The translations under genes were made by a program, and so were the position numbers. Shown here one piece after another: positions 8,646-16,595 of a stretch of 64,000 nt of DNA. The notes beneath the pieces were generated by a model. It saw only the letters and a program-made list of their open reading frames with translations. It was not told the origin of the DNA and did no database searches. Positions within the stretch are counted from its first letter, which is position 1. Each line of letters opens with the position of its first letter. Source of the stretch: DATDAW01 sp036525185 (GTDB taxonomy: Bacteria; Verrucomicrobiota; Verrucomicrobiia; Chthoniobacterales; DASVRZ01); assembly GCA_036525185.1 (NCBI GenBank), contig DATDAW010000029.1, positions 44,382-108,381 on the forward strand. The letters run 5' to 3'.

Positions 8646-9014
8646 ATGCGCGAATTAACAGACTTGCGCGTCTCCGTCGATGACGTCGTTTACATGCCGG
8701 ACCTCAATGCCCCCGTGGAATTTCCGTATCCCTTCGTCTATTTCATCACCATTCACAACGAATCCGATGAAATTGTGACCATCAAGGGGCGCAAATGGGT
8801 TATTACCGACAAGCGCGGTCATAAGATCGTTGTTGAAGGCGATGGCGTGGTTGGAAAATTTCCCCGATTGGAGCCAGGCGAATCGTTTTCCTACAACAGC
8901 TGTCACGTTGCGGCGCTCGATAGCCGTGCAGAAGGCGCTTATTTTGGCCTTACCGAAGACGGTGAGTCAGTTTTTTGCCGGATCCCCATGTTCGAAATGC
9001 AGGTTCCGGAATGA
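8646..9014 (+). CDS. apaG: ApaG-domain protein
   Basis: Single-domain protein of 122 residues, the usual ApaG size, with an immunoglobulin-like beta fold. Its biochemical role is not settled. Visible landmarks are FVYFITIHNESDEIVTIKGR, KWVITDKRG, VVEGDGVVGKFPRLEPGESF and GAYFGLTEDGESVFCRIPMF. The GxGVVGxxPxLxPG segment is the family hallmark. The start is fixed by the ATG at 8646; upstream sequence in the same frame belongs to the thiD region. The two genes diverge with 9 bases between start codons, so their promoters must lie inside each other's coding sequence. Confidence 0.88.
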   Translation: MRELTDLRVSVDDVVYMPDLNAPVEFPYPFVYFITIHNESDEIVTIKGRKWVITDKRGHKIVVEGDGVVGKFPRLEPGESFSYNSCHVAALDSRAEGAYFGLTEDGESVFCRIPMFEMQVPE

Positions 9015-9108
9015 AAACGACGAGACGAGGGGAAACGGCGGCAAACCGAGTGTTCCAGCAAGCGCGTTTCCTTGAGTTTCCCGTTTTTGCCGTGATATTC
9101 CGGGGAAC

Positions 9109-10161
9109 ATGCAGACCATCGATTTGCTCGGCGTCGCCTTCGGTCTGGCCGTTCTTTCCGGCCTGAATCTTTATCTCACCGTTTTTGCGTCGGGCCTGGC
9201 CATCCGGATGGGGTGGCTCACTCTCAATGACCAATTTCATCAACTTAGCTTTCTAGCGGATCCGTGGATTTTGGGAATATCCGGAACGTTTTTCATTCTG
9301 GAATTTTTCGCCGACAAGATTCCCTGGGTGGACACACTCTGGGACACCCTTCACACGGTTATACGCCCCCTTGGCGGTGCCTTGCTCGCTACGAAAGCGT
9401 TGGGCGACGCCTCGCCGACGTTGCTGGTTATCGTTGGCCTGCTTGCGGGTTCCATGAGTTTTGCCACGCATGGTTTGAAAGCGGGGACGCGCTTAATGGC
9501 AAACGGTTCGCCCGAGCCATTCTCCAACATTGGCCTCAGCTTGGGCGAAGACGCCGCGGTGCTGGGCGGCCTGGCGCTCATTGGATTCAATCCTATCGTC
9601 GCGTTGGTTGTTTTTCTGTTCGTTTTCGCCGTCATATTGTTTTATGCGCCGAAGCTTTTCCGGGCAGTTAAAGTCAAAGTCTGGCTCGCCATCAGGAAAT
9701 TGAATTTGCCCGCCATTGGCAAATGGGAAGAAGGTTTGTCGGACCGACTACCTGGCAGCACGGCTCAAGGGTTTGCTCGCATTAATCTTCTCGGCGAGAA
9801 AGTTTTGTGGGCAGTGCCCTGCATTAGCAAGAAAGGCAAACGCATCGCTCCGAACCTTTCGGGCGCTCTTATCGCCACGCTCGAAGAAAGGAACAGTTTG
9901 TATTTTGTTTCCGAAAGCCGCTGGAACAGAACCGGCGAAAAAATCGATCTCGAAGGCGGCTCTGTGGAACTCGTTCCAGGCTTTCTCTTTGACGAAGTGC
10001 GGCTGGCGACGGCGGACGGCAAAAACAAATACGCCTTCATTTTTGACCGTCCACGCGGCAAAGTCGTCGAGGAAATGGTCCAATCCATTCATAACCGACT
10101 CGCGCGTCCGTCAACGGCTCCTGCTGCTGGAACCGGTGCGGATGTCCTTGCTTTGCGGTGA
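9109..10161 (+). CDS. DUF4126 membrane protein
   Basis: Integral membrane protein of 350 residues with no known function. Residues about 1-200 hold five or six hydrophobic segments and the DUF4126 pattern (LLGVAFGLAVLSGLNLYLTV, EFFADKIPWVDTLWDTLHT, GSMSFATHGLKAGTRL, EPFSNIGLSLGEDAAVL). The last 150 residues are soluble and look like a separate domain (ARINLLGEKVLWAVPCISKK). The stop overlaps the GTG start of ribD by four bases (GTGA), so the two are translationally coupled, although no link between them and riboflavin synthesis is known. Confidence 0.8.
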   Translation: MQTIDLLGVAFGLAVLSGLNLYLTVFASGLAIRMGWLTLNDQFHQLSFLADPWILGISGTFFILEFFADKIPWVDTLWDTLHTVIRPLGGALLATKALGDASPTLLVIVGLLAGSMSFATHGLKAGTRLMANGSPEPFSNIGLSLGEDAAVLGGLALIGFNPIVALVVFLFVFAVILFYAPKLFRAVKVKVWLAIRKLNLPAIGKWEEGLSDRLPGSTAQGFARINLLGEKVLWAVPCISKKGKRIAPNLSGALIATLEERNSLYFVSESRWNRTGEKIDLEGGSVELVPGFLFDEVRLATADGKNKYAFIFDRPRGKVVEEMVQSIHNRLARPSTAPAAGTGADVLALR

Positions 10162-11165
10162 AATCTGATGCCGCCTGGATGCGCCTCGCCCTGGCCGAGG
10201 CGCGCAAAGGAATCGGGAAAACCAGTCCGAATCCCGCCGTCGGCGCAGTCATTGTTCGTGACGGGGAATTAATTTCCCGAGGCTGGCATCGCAAGGCGGG
10301 CCAACCGCATGCCGAAATCATGGCCATTCGCGCCCTCGAGTCGCCCGAATTGGCGCGTGGAGCCACCATTCACGTGACGCTCGAGCCGTGCAGCACCCAG
10401 GGGCGCACACCGCCGTGTGTGGAGGCAATCATCCGCCATGGATTTGCTCGCGTCGTCATCGGGACGAAGGACCCCAATCCTGCCCATGCCGGACGCAGTG
10501 TAGGGATTCTGGAGAAAGCCGGTATCGAGGTGGTTGATGGCATTCTTGAGGCTGAATGCACGGCGCTCAACGAAGCTTTCAACAAATGGATCGTCACTCG
10601 CCAGCCGTTTGTGATCGCCAAATGTGGCATGTCGTTGGATGGCCGCATTTCGCGCCCGGCCGGCGAAAGCCAATGGCTGACATCGCCGGAGTCGCGACGA
10701 ACCGCGCACCAGTTGCGTTCGCGTGTGGATGCCATTCTTGTCGGAGCGGAAACCGTTCGCCGCGACAATCCACGTCTCACCATTCGGGGCGTTCGGCACA
10801 CGAAACAGCCGTGGCGCGTCGTTTTGTCGAGGAATGGTGTTTTGCCTCGGGACGCTCACGTTTTCACGGACGAGTGGAAGGACCGGACCCTGGTATTTTC
10901 CGCTCTGGATGAGGCGCTTACGGAGCTTGGGCGCCGCAACGTCCTCAGTGTTCTCATCGAAGGTGGCGGTCAAATTTTGGGCGCGGCATTCGATCAGAAA
11001 CGGATTGATCGCGTGGAGTTTTTCTATGCCCCACTTCTGACCGGCGGCGACAAACCCGCTGTGGCGGGACTGGGAGCAGCCGGAAATCTGGAAGGAGTCC
11101 GCCTTGTGGAGCCAATTTTTCGAAAGTCCGGCCCTGACATCCATCTTTCCGCCCGGGTCGCATAA
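10158..11165 (+). CDS. ribD: Bifunctional riboflavin biosynthesis deaminase/reductase RibD
   Basis: Carries out two consecutive steps of riboflavin synthesis: deamination of the pyrimidinone product of GTP cyclohydrolase II, then reduction of its ribosyl side chain. Residues 1-145 are the zinc-dependent deaminase (SPNPAVGAVIV; H51-A-E53; C78 and C87 in EPCSTQGRTPPC). Residues about 148-335 are the reductase (AKCGMSLDGRIS, GESQWLTSPESR, VGAETVRRDNPRLT, VLIEGGGQILGAAF). The length of 335 is close to normal. The GTG start overlaps the preceding stop by four bases. No FMN riboswitch and no ribB/ribE/ribH gene lies nearby. Confidence 0.95.
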   Translation: MKSDAAWMRLALAEARKGIGKTSPNPAVGAVIVRDGELISRGWHRKAGQPHAEIMAIRALESPELARGATIHVTLEPCSTQGRTPPCVEAIIRHGFARVVIGTKDPNPAHAGRSVGILEKAGIEVVDGILEAECTALNEAFNKWIVTRQPFVIAKCGMSLDGRISRPAGESQWLTSPESRRTAHQLRSRVDAILVGAETVRRDNPRLTIRGVRHTKQPWRVVLSRNGVLPRDAHVFTDEWKDRTLVFSALDEALTELGRRNVLSVLIEGGGQILGAAFDQKRIDRVEFFYAPLLTGGDKPAVAGLGAAGNLEGVRLVEPIFRKSGPDIHLSARVA

Positions 11166-11260
11166 GGGACAACCTCCAAGGCGTGCCGTCAGACGAAAAA
11201 TCTTTGAATGACCTGCAAAGCAGGTGCGTCGAATTTTTCAGAAAGCAAACATCAAAGTTT

Positions 11261-11569
11261 ATGAAAAGGTTCATCCTTGCCAGCACGCTCGTCCTTTTGG
11301 CCATCTTCGGTTTTCAGACGGAATCCAAGGGTCAAGTCGGCTTCAGCATTTCCGTGGGCGACCCCGGTTACTATCGAGGGTATTACTACAACGATTGCGA
11401 TCCGTATTACCGGACCTATTACCGCCGAGGGTATTATCGACCGGCTTGGGGCTACCGACGGGTTTACTGGAACTACGACCGGCCGCGTTACCGCTATTGG
11501 CGGAACGATGGTTACGGCGATTACCGCCGCTACCACCGCAGGCATCATCGCCATCATCACGACGATTAA
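11261..11569 (+). CDS. Small secreted Tyr/Arg/His-rich protein
   Basis: Protein of 102 residues that I do not recognise. Residues 1-25 form a clear signal peptide (MKRFILASTLVLLAIFGF then a cleavage-like SKGQ). The mature part is extremely biased: repeated Tyr-Tyr, Arg-Tyr and Gly-Tyr pairs with few aliphatic residues, then a tail of His/Arg ending HHHDD. The composition suggests a surface or periplasmic protein that could bind metal or polyanions, but that is inference. It stands alone between ribD and a strong hairpin terminator. The frame extends upstream of 11261, but the signal peptide fixes the start. Confidence 0.7.
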   Translation: MKRFILASTLVLLAIFGFQTESKGQVGFSISVGDPGYYRGYYYNDCDPYYRTYYRRGYYRPAWGYRRVYWNYDRPRYRYWRNDGYGDYRRYHRRHHRHHHDD

Positions 11570-11611
11570 ACGGTGGGCCCGCGAACGAGGGTGAGAGTTC
11601 ACGAAAACGAT

Positions 11612-11641
11612 AAAGCGCCGGAGCGAATTCGGCGCTTTCTT
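11612..11641. terminator. Hairpin terminator after the Tyr/Arg-rich gene
   Basis: A perfect 9-bp stem (AAAGCGCCG / CGGCGCTTT) with a 9-base loop lies 43 bases after the stop. The A- and T-ended stem gives short U runs on both strands, so it could serve the plus-strand gene and the minus-strand tRNA. Confidence 0.8.
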
Positions 11642-11666
11642 CATTTCCGAGTCATCAAAGAAAAAA

Positions 11667-11740
11667 TCGGGCTGACTGGATTCGAACCAGCGACCTCTTG
11701 AACCCCATTCAAGCGCACTACCAAGCTGTGCTACAGCCCG
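11667..11740 (-). tRNA. tRNA-Pro (anticodon GGG)
   Basis: A complete cloverleaf can be drawn on the minus strand: 7-bp acceptor stem CGGGCTG/CAGCCCG, D arm with GCAC...GTGC, a 5-bp anticodon stem CTTGA/TCAAG around the loop ATGGGGT (anticodon GGG), and a T arm with GGTTCGAATCC. The discriminator base is A and CCA is not encoded. A T-rich run follows the 3' end. Confidence 0.95.
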
Positions 11741-12240
11741 TTAATTTGACGAAACCACCGGGAGCGGAAAGTTGGCGAATCACGGCGGGATTTCAAGTCC
11801 CTTTATTTACGGATCCTTTCTTTGTTGCCGCCGACGGGTATGGGGCGCTGTCTCTCATCTTCGCAATTTTCCTGTTGCGCCGTGAAATGCGTCTTTTTTT
11901 AGCAAAAGCAGGAAGACCGAAAATGTTTTGACTCGCTTTGCGATTCCTGACACACAAGCCCATCTTTATGACATTGGGTAGCTTCATTATCATGGCCTTC
12001 GCACTCCTGGGTTGCGTTTGGTGGGCGTGCAAGAACGACGACTTTGACAGCGCACCCTGATCTTGGTCGTTGATTTTGCTCTTCAGCGCCGTTGCTTCAA
12101 AAACTGAGCCTCAAGGTGGCTTTTCCGGGCGCCGAAGCAGATTGTTTTTGGCGGGTGTTGACATGAGCCATCGATCAAATTCGCGGAATATTAGGAATTA
12201 CTGTTGCAAATTTGGCGCTCATTTCTGATACTGCCGTTTC
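11741..12240. other. Intergenic stretch with one possible micro-ORF
   Basis: About 500 bases between the tRNA and the acetyltransferase gene. Apart from the 30-codon frame at 11968-12060, I see no protein pattern. A TTGACA hexamer occurs near 12158, but no well-spaced -10 box follows, so I do not call a promoter. Confidence 0.5.
11968..12060 (+). CDS. Possible 30-residue single-span membrane protein
   Basis: A short frame encodes one hydrophobic helix (GSFIIMAFALLGCVWWAC) followed by a charged tail KNDDFDSAP. The layout, a single span then a short acidic tail with a DF-D motif, is faintly like CcoS-type cbb3 oxidase assembly proteins. No oxidase gene is nearby and no good ribosome-binding site is visible. 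It could equally be chance. Confidence 0.35.
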   Translation: MTLGSFIIMAFALLGCVWWACKNDDFDSAP

Positions 12241-12765
12241 ATGAAGCTGCTGAGCTGGTTGAGGTTTGAATGGGATCTCCGGAATCTGGATTTAGGTCCT
12301 GTGGAACTCGCGCGGCAATATTCAATTCGCAGGGCGATCCGCGAAGAGGAAGGCATTGTACGCCGGACCATCCAAAGCGCTTTTTCTCTGGATGCCGACT
12401 GGAGCGACGTCATGAAACGTATTTGGCACGGTATCGACGAAGACATTTCGAGAGCATTCGACTCTCGCGATGCGCGGTGCCTGGTTCTGACTCATGGCAG
12501 TCGCATTATCGGCGCATCGACTCTTTCCACATCACCTGCTGATCTGGTGCATCTTTTGTCGGGCCCGTGCATTCTAATAGAATACCGCAATCGAGGACAT
12601 GGCACGGCCTTGCTGGCGGAATCGCTGCGATATCTCGGGGCGTCAGGTCTCGAAACGGCGGTTGGTCTGACGCGAAAGAATATGCCTGCGGGAAAGTTCG
12701 TTTATCCTAAATTTGGTGGTCGCTTTAGTTCGGCCAGTCTGGAATTGGAGATGGCTCATTTCTAA
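12241..12765 (+). CDS. GNAT-family N-acetyltransferase
   Basis: Protein of 174 residues with a GNAT-like core from about residue 28. SIRRAIREEEGIVRRTI is the first strand-helix, RCLVLTHGSRIIGASTL the central strands, and LIEYRNRGHGTALLAESLRY the acetyl-CoA-binding motif, with R-x-x-G-x-G (RNRGHG) intact. The acyl acceptor is unknown. It precedes the ATP-grasp gene by 79 bases on the same strand. The family is clear from the CoA motif although overall similarity is modest. Confidence 0.75.
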   Translation: MKLLSWLRFEWDLRNLDLGPVELARQYSIRRAIREEEGIVRRTIQSAFSLDADWSDVMKRIWHGIDEDISRAFDSRDARCLVLTHGSRIIGASTLSTSPADLVHLLSGPCILIEYRNRGHGTALLAESLRYLGASGLETAVGLTRKNMPAGKFVYPKFGGRFSSASLELEMAHF

Positions 12766-12844
12766 ACAACTGAAAAAAAGAACTAAAAAACAGCCAGCTT
12801 TTTTCTTTGCCTCTCCCGGCATGCTGGATAGAAAATGACCATCC

Positions 12845-14320
12845 ATGGGAGATTTCTTCGCCGATTATCAAACGGACGGGTTCTACGACGAAATGTTTGA
12901 GGCGCCGGGCAAAGTCCGACCGCACTATCAAGCGCTGCTGAATCGGCTTCAAGAGCTGGGCCCGGACGATTTCCGGCGCAAGATGGGCGTTGCAGACAAG
13001 TCCTTTCTCACGCAGGGCGTCACGTTCACGGTCTATAACAATGATGAGGGCACGGAGCGGATTTTTCCGTTTGACCTGATTCCGCGAATCATTCCTGCAA
13101 ACGAGTGGGCGCACGTCGAGAGGGGGCTTACACAGCGGCTGACGGCGCTGAACATGTTCCTTCACGATATTTATCACGGCCAGCGCATCATAAAGGAAGG
13201 CATTGTCCCTGAGGAAGTCGTCCGCAGTGCCGTTCATTTTCGACCGGAGTTCATGGGATTTGACGTCCCGAAAGACATTTACATCCACATCTGCGGCACG
13301 GATCTCATCCGTAACGACAAAGGCGAATATTTTGTTCTGGAAGATAACGGGCGTTGTCCTTCGGGCGTCTCCTACGTGCTCGAGGGACGCCAGGCAATGA
13401 AGCGCGTCTTTCCGAAACTTTTTGCGCGTTATCCGGTGAGACCCGTGGACCGGTACTGCCAGGATTTGCTCAATCTCCTGCGTTACATCGCGCCGGACGG
13501 CAATCCGGACCCGACAATTGCCTTGCTCACGCCGGGTATCTACAACTCTGCTTATTTCGAGCACAGCTTTCTGGCGCGGTCGATGGGAATCGAGATCGTC
13601 GTTGGCCAGGATCTGGTTGTTCAAGGGTCGGAGGTCTTCATGAAAACGACCAACGGTCTTAAACGCGTGGATGTCATCTACCGGCGCATCGATGACGATT
13701 TCCTCGACCCGACGGTTTTCCGCAAAGATTCCGTGCTCGGCGTTCCGGGCATTGTTGAAGCGTATCGAAAGGGGCGCGTGAGCCTTGCCAATTCCATCGG
13801 AACCGGCGTCGCGGATGACAAGGTGACTTACTATTACGTGCCGGATATGATTCGATTCTATCTCAGCGAGGAACCGATTCTGCCGAACGTTCCAACCTGG
13901 CTCTCTGCGCACGATAGCGACCGAGCGTATATTTTGGAGAATATTGAACAACTCGTTGTGAAATCCGCCAACGAAAGTGGTGGATACGGAATGCTTATCG
14001 GTCCGCACGCGACAAAGGAAAAATGCGATCAGTTTCGCGAAGCGATCAAGGCCAACCCGCGCAACTATGTCGCTCAGCCGGTCATCCAACTCTCACGGTC
14101 TCCCTCCTATTGCGACGGGGCTATTGAGGGCCGGCACATCGATTTCCGGCCGTATGTGCTTTACGGGGAAAAAGTAAGCATCATCCCCGGTGGATTAACG
14201 CGTGTGGCATTGCGCAAAGGGTCGCTGGTCGTCAACAGCTCGCAAGGCGGCGGAAGCAAGGACACGTGGGTGCTTGACGAGGAATCGCCCGCTCAGACGC
14301 AAAGCCAGACTCAGAGCTAG
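12845..14320 (+). CDS. Circularly permuted ATP-grasp protein (DUF404/DUF407 type)
   Basis: Protein of 491 residues belonging to the circularly permuted ATP-grasp family, thought to form amide bonds in a still unassigned peptide-like synthesis. Landmarks are DYQTDGFYDEMFEAPGKVRP at the start, FPFDLIPRIIPANEWAHVE, LNMFLHDIYHGQRIIKEGIV, YFVLEDNGRCPSGVSYVLE, VDVIYRRIDDDFLDP, NSIGTGVADDK and LVVKSANESGGYGM. It lies 18 bases upstream of an alpha-E gene, its normal partner. In many genomes a transglutaminase-like protease accompanies the pair; none is seen here. The C-terminus ends in Gln/Ser/Thr repeats. Confidence 0.92.
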   Translation: MGDFFADYQTDGFYDEMFEAPGKVRPHYQALLNRLQELGPDDFRRKMGVADKSFLTQGVTFTVYNNDEGTERIFPFDLIPRIIPANEWAHVERGLTQRLTALNMFLHDIYHGQRIIKEGIVPEEVVRSAVHFRPEFMGFDVPKDIYIHICGTDLIRNDKGEYFVLEDNGRCPSGVSYVLEGRQAMKRVFPKLFARYPVRPVDRYCQDLLNLLRYIAPDGNPDPTIALLTPGIYNSAYFEHSFLARSMGIEIVVGQDLVVQGSEVFMKTTNGLKRVDVIYRRIDDDFLDPTVFRKDSVLGVPGIVEAYRKGRVSLANSIGTGVADDKVTYYYVPDMIRFYLSEEPILPNVPTWLSAHDSDRAYILENIEQLVVKSANESGGYGMLIGPHATKEKCDQFREAIKANPRNYVAQPVIQLSRSPSYCDGAIEGRHIDFRPYVLYGEKVSIIPGGLTRVALRKGSLVVNSSQGGGSKDTWVLDEESPAQTQSQTQS

Positions 14321-14338
14321 AACGACAAAAACAAGATT

Positions 14339-15337
14339 ATGCTAAGCAGGGTCGCCGACGCCATTTACTGGATGAGCCGTTACATCGAACGGGCCGAAAA
14401 CAACGCCCGGATGCTGGATGTGAATCTCCAGGTAATGTTGGATTACGAGACGCATGGTGGTGTCAGGGCCGAGCGGCACTGGAGCCCGATCATCAGCACA
14501 CTTGAGGATCACAAGCTTTTCCAAAAGCTCTACGATTCCATGAGCGGCGATGCCGTTGTGGATTTTGTCACGTTCGCGCGAAAAAATCCGAACTCAATCT
14601 ATTCCTGTGTCGCTTACGCGCGCGAAAACGCCCGAACGGTGCGTGAGCAGATCTCGAGCGAAATGTGGGAGCAGATTAATAAGCTTTACCTTTTTTTGAG
14701 ATCCGATGACGCGCAGAAGCTTTTCCGCAACAGTTCCTTCGAATTTTTTAACTACATTGTCGAAGCGTCCCACCTTTTTCAGGGATTCACCGATGCAACG
14801 ATGACTCATGGCGAGGGCTGGGATTTTGCACAGGCAGGACGTTTCATTGAACGTGCCGACCGGACTTCGCGCTTGCTGGATATGAAGTATCACGTGCTGC
14901 TGCCTTCGGGCGAAGAAGTCGGAGGCAACGTCGACACCGTCCAGTGGATGGGGGTTCTCCGTTCATGCAGTGCGCTTGAGGCTTATCGGAAAATTTATGT
15001 GGATCAAGTGGCACCCTGGAAAGTGGCGGAGTTCCTGATCACCGATGATTTGTTCCCGCGTTCAATCAATTTTTGTGTGGATCGCGTAGATGAAACGCTG
15101 CACAAACTTTCCGGTGCGCCGCGTGGCAGGTTCCGGACGGAGGCGGACCGTCTTTCAGGACATTTACACGCGGATCTGGCGTTTACGACCATCAAAGACA
15201 TCTTCGCATTGGGGCTCCATCAGTACCTCGATCGTATTCAGCTTCGACTGATGCAGATCAGCAATGCGTTGACGCGGCAATATTGCGGCTGGCAGACGGA
15301 AGAACCGGAGGAGGCGGAGACGGCGGAAGCTGCGTAA
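14339..15337 (+). CDS. Alpha-E domain protein (DUF403)
   Basis: All-helical protein of 332 residues that accompanies the circularly permuted ATP-grasp protein. The N-terminal signature MLSRVADAIYWMSRYIERAE is typical of the family. Other landmarks are ARENARTVREQISSEMWEQ, GWDFAQAGRFIERADRTSRL and the run of conserved acids and arginines through the middle. It is expected to act in the same unassigned pathway as its upstream neighbour. The gene ends 11 bases before the convergent larB stop. Confidence 0.92.
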   Translation: MLSRVADAIYWMSRYIERAENNARMLDVNLQVMLDYETHGGVRAERHWSPIISTLEDHKLFQKLYDSMSGDAVVDFVTFARKNPNSIYSCVAYARENARTVREQISSEMWEQINKLYLFLRSDDAQKLFRNSSFEFFNYIVEASHLFQGFTDATMTHGEGWDFAQAGRFIERADRTSRLLDMKYHVLLPSGEEVGGNVDTVQWMGVLRSCSALEAYRKIYVDQVAPWKVAEFLITDDLFPRSINFCVDRVDETLHKLSGAPRGRFRTEADRLSGHLHADLAFTTIKDIFALGLHQYLDRIQLRLMQISNALTRQYCGWQTEEPEEAETAEAA

Positions 15338-15348
15338 ACGCTCGGTCG

Positions 15349-16029
15349 TTATTTCCGATGCAGCAGCCTTGTAATGGTCGCGGCGGCATATGCAGCGCCA
15401 AAACCGTTGTCGATATTGACGACGGTAACGCCGCTGCCGCAACTGTTGAGCATCCCGAGTAATGCTGCCAGACCCCCAAAATTAGCGCCGTATCCTACGC
15501 TGGTGGGCACGGCAATGACGGGCTTTTCGACGAGTCCGGCGACAACTCCCGGCAAGGCACCTTCCATACCAGCGACGACGATAATGACGTCGCAGGCGTT
15601 GATATCGTCGCGAACAGCCAGCAGCCGATGGATGCCCGCGACGCCCACGTCGCTGATAAGTAGGGCCTCCACGCCAAAGGTTTCGAGGGTTACGACGGCT
15701 TCACCCGCAACGGGTGCATCCGAGGTCCCAGCGCACACGACGGCGACTTTACCCATAAGGGGGGAGACGGCTGGCCCGTTCCACGTGATGCAGCGGGCGC
15801 GTTCGTTAAAAACCGCTTCGGGCAGCACGGACAGCACGGCGTCATACTGCTGTCGGCTGGCCCGCGTGCCCAGGACAATGCCCGCGGTTTTGGCGAGAAC
15901 GACGGAAATGGACGCCACTTCATTCGGCGTTTTTCCTTCGCAAAAAATGACCTCAGGAAAACCGCAGCGTTTGTGACGCCCAGTATCGACGCGGGCATTT
16001 TCGGCATGCACAAACGACGTATGGTCCAT
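15349..16029 (-). CDS. larB: LarB-type pyridinium carboxylase (nickel-pincer cofactor)
   Basis: LarB carboxylates and hydrolyses nicotinate adenine dinucleotide in synthesis of the nickel-pincer cofactor of lactate racemase-like enzymes. It is related to the PurE class. The 226 residues include GFPEVIFCEGKTPNEV, YDAVLSVLPEAVFNERARCI, VVCAGTSDAPVAGEAVVTLE, VVAGMEGALPGVVAGLV and VPTSVGYGANFGGLAALLGM. The last, GYGANFGG, separates LarB from true PurE. larC, larE and larA are not in the window. An acetyltransferase gene lies 4 bases upstream and probably shares its transcript. Confidence 0.9.
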   Translation of the reverse strand: MDHTSFVHAENARVDTGRHKRCGFPEVIFCEGKTPNEVASISVVLAKTAGIVLGTRASRQQYDAVLSVLPEAVFNERARCITWNGPAVSPLMGKVAVVCAGTSDAPVAGEAVVTLETFGVEALLISDVGVAGIHRLLAVRDDINACDVIIVVAGMEGALPGVVAGLVEKPVIAVPTSVGYGANFGGLAALLGMLNSCGSGVTVVNIDNGFGAAYAAATITRLLHRK

Positions 16030-16033
16030 TGCG

Positions 16034-16510
16034 TTACCTTTTCAGCCAGTAACGCATGGGCACCATCGCACTTTTTACAAAGCCATGACTTTCGAAGAAG
16101 TGCATGGCATCCGGATTAATCCGATCCGTCAACAGGGTGATTCGGAGGAAATTTTTCTGCCGGGCGAACTCGATGGCGTACTTGAGCAGTTGAGAGCCGT
16201 AACCTTGGCCGCGATGGAGGTGATGGATGACGATGTCCTCAAGGAGGATGACAAATCCGCCTTCAGCGGTACTGATTGTAAAGAGCAAATTGATCATCCC
16301 GATGATGGCGTTGTCCGTGCGCAGAACGAAGATGCGCCCGCGATTCGGCTGCTCCATAATCAGGCGCAGACCGCGCATTTGTGTTTCGGAATCCACGCGA
16401 AAATCGGGTTCGTGCGAAAAGAGGTCAATGAGCAATTCCGTGAGTTGCGGAATATCCTCCAAGACAGCCGGTTCGATACGCGTGAGCTGATTAACCATTC
16501 CCGTGGCCAT
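16034..16510 (-). CDS. GNAT-family N-acetyltransferase
   Basis: Acetyltransferase of 158 residues with a full GNAT core: RIEPAVLEDIPQLTELLIDL, IFVLRTDNAIIGMINLLFTI, GFVILLEDIVIHHLHRGQGY (acetyl-CoA motif R-G-Q-G-Y-G), KNFLRITLLTDRINPDAMHF and FFESHGFVKSAMVPMRYWLK. I start at the ATG at 16510; an ATG at 16498 is also possible. It is followed after 4 bases by larB. The substrate is not predictable. Confidence 0.85.
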   Translation of the reverse strand: MATGMVNQLTRIEPAVLEDIPQLTELLIDLFSHEPDFRVDSETQMRGLRLIMEQPNRGRIFVLRTDNAIIGMINLLFTISTAEGGFVILLEDIVIHHLHRGQGYGSQLLKYAIEFARQKNFLRITLLTDRINPDAMHFFESHGFVKSAMVPMRYWLKR

Positions 16511-16595
16511 ATCGCATAATCGCTGTAAATTGGCGAGCTGAACATCAGCCCGGAGCGTTGTTTTGACAACTAACGCCACGGTGTATGTCGGTCGT

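Noticed and set aside
12150..12200. TTGACA hexamer as a sigma-70 promoter for the acetyltransferase gene
   Set aside because: No -10-like hexamer lies at 16-18 bases; the nearest A/T-rich block is too far.
12725..14089. 454-codon open frame on the minus strand
   Set aside because: It lies fully antisense to the ATP-grasp gene, whose family motifs are unmistakable; the minus frame shows no domain pattern.
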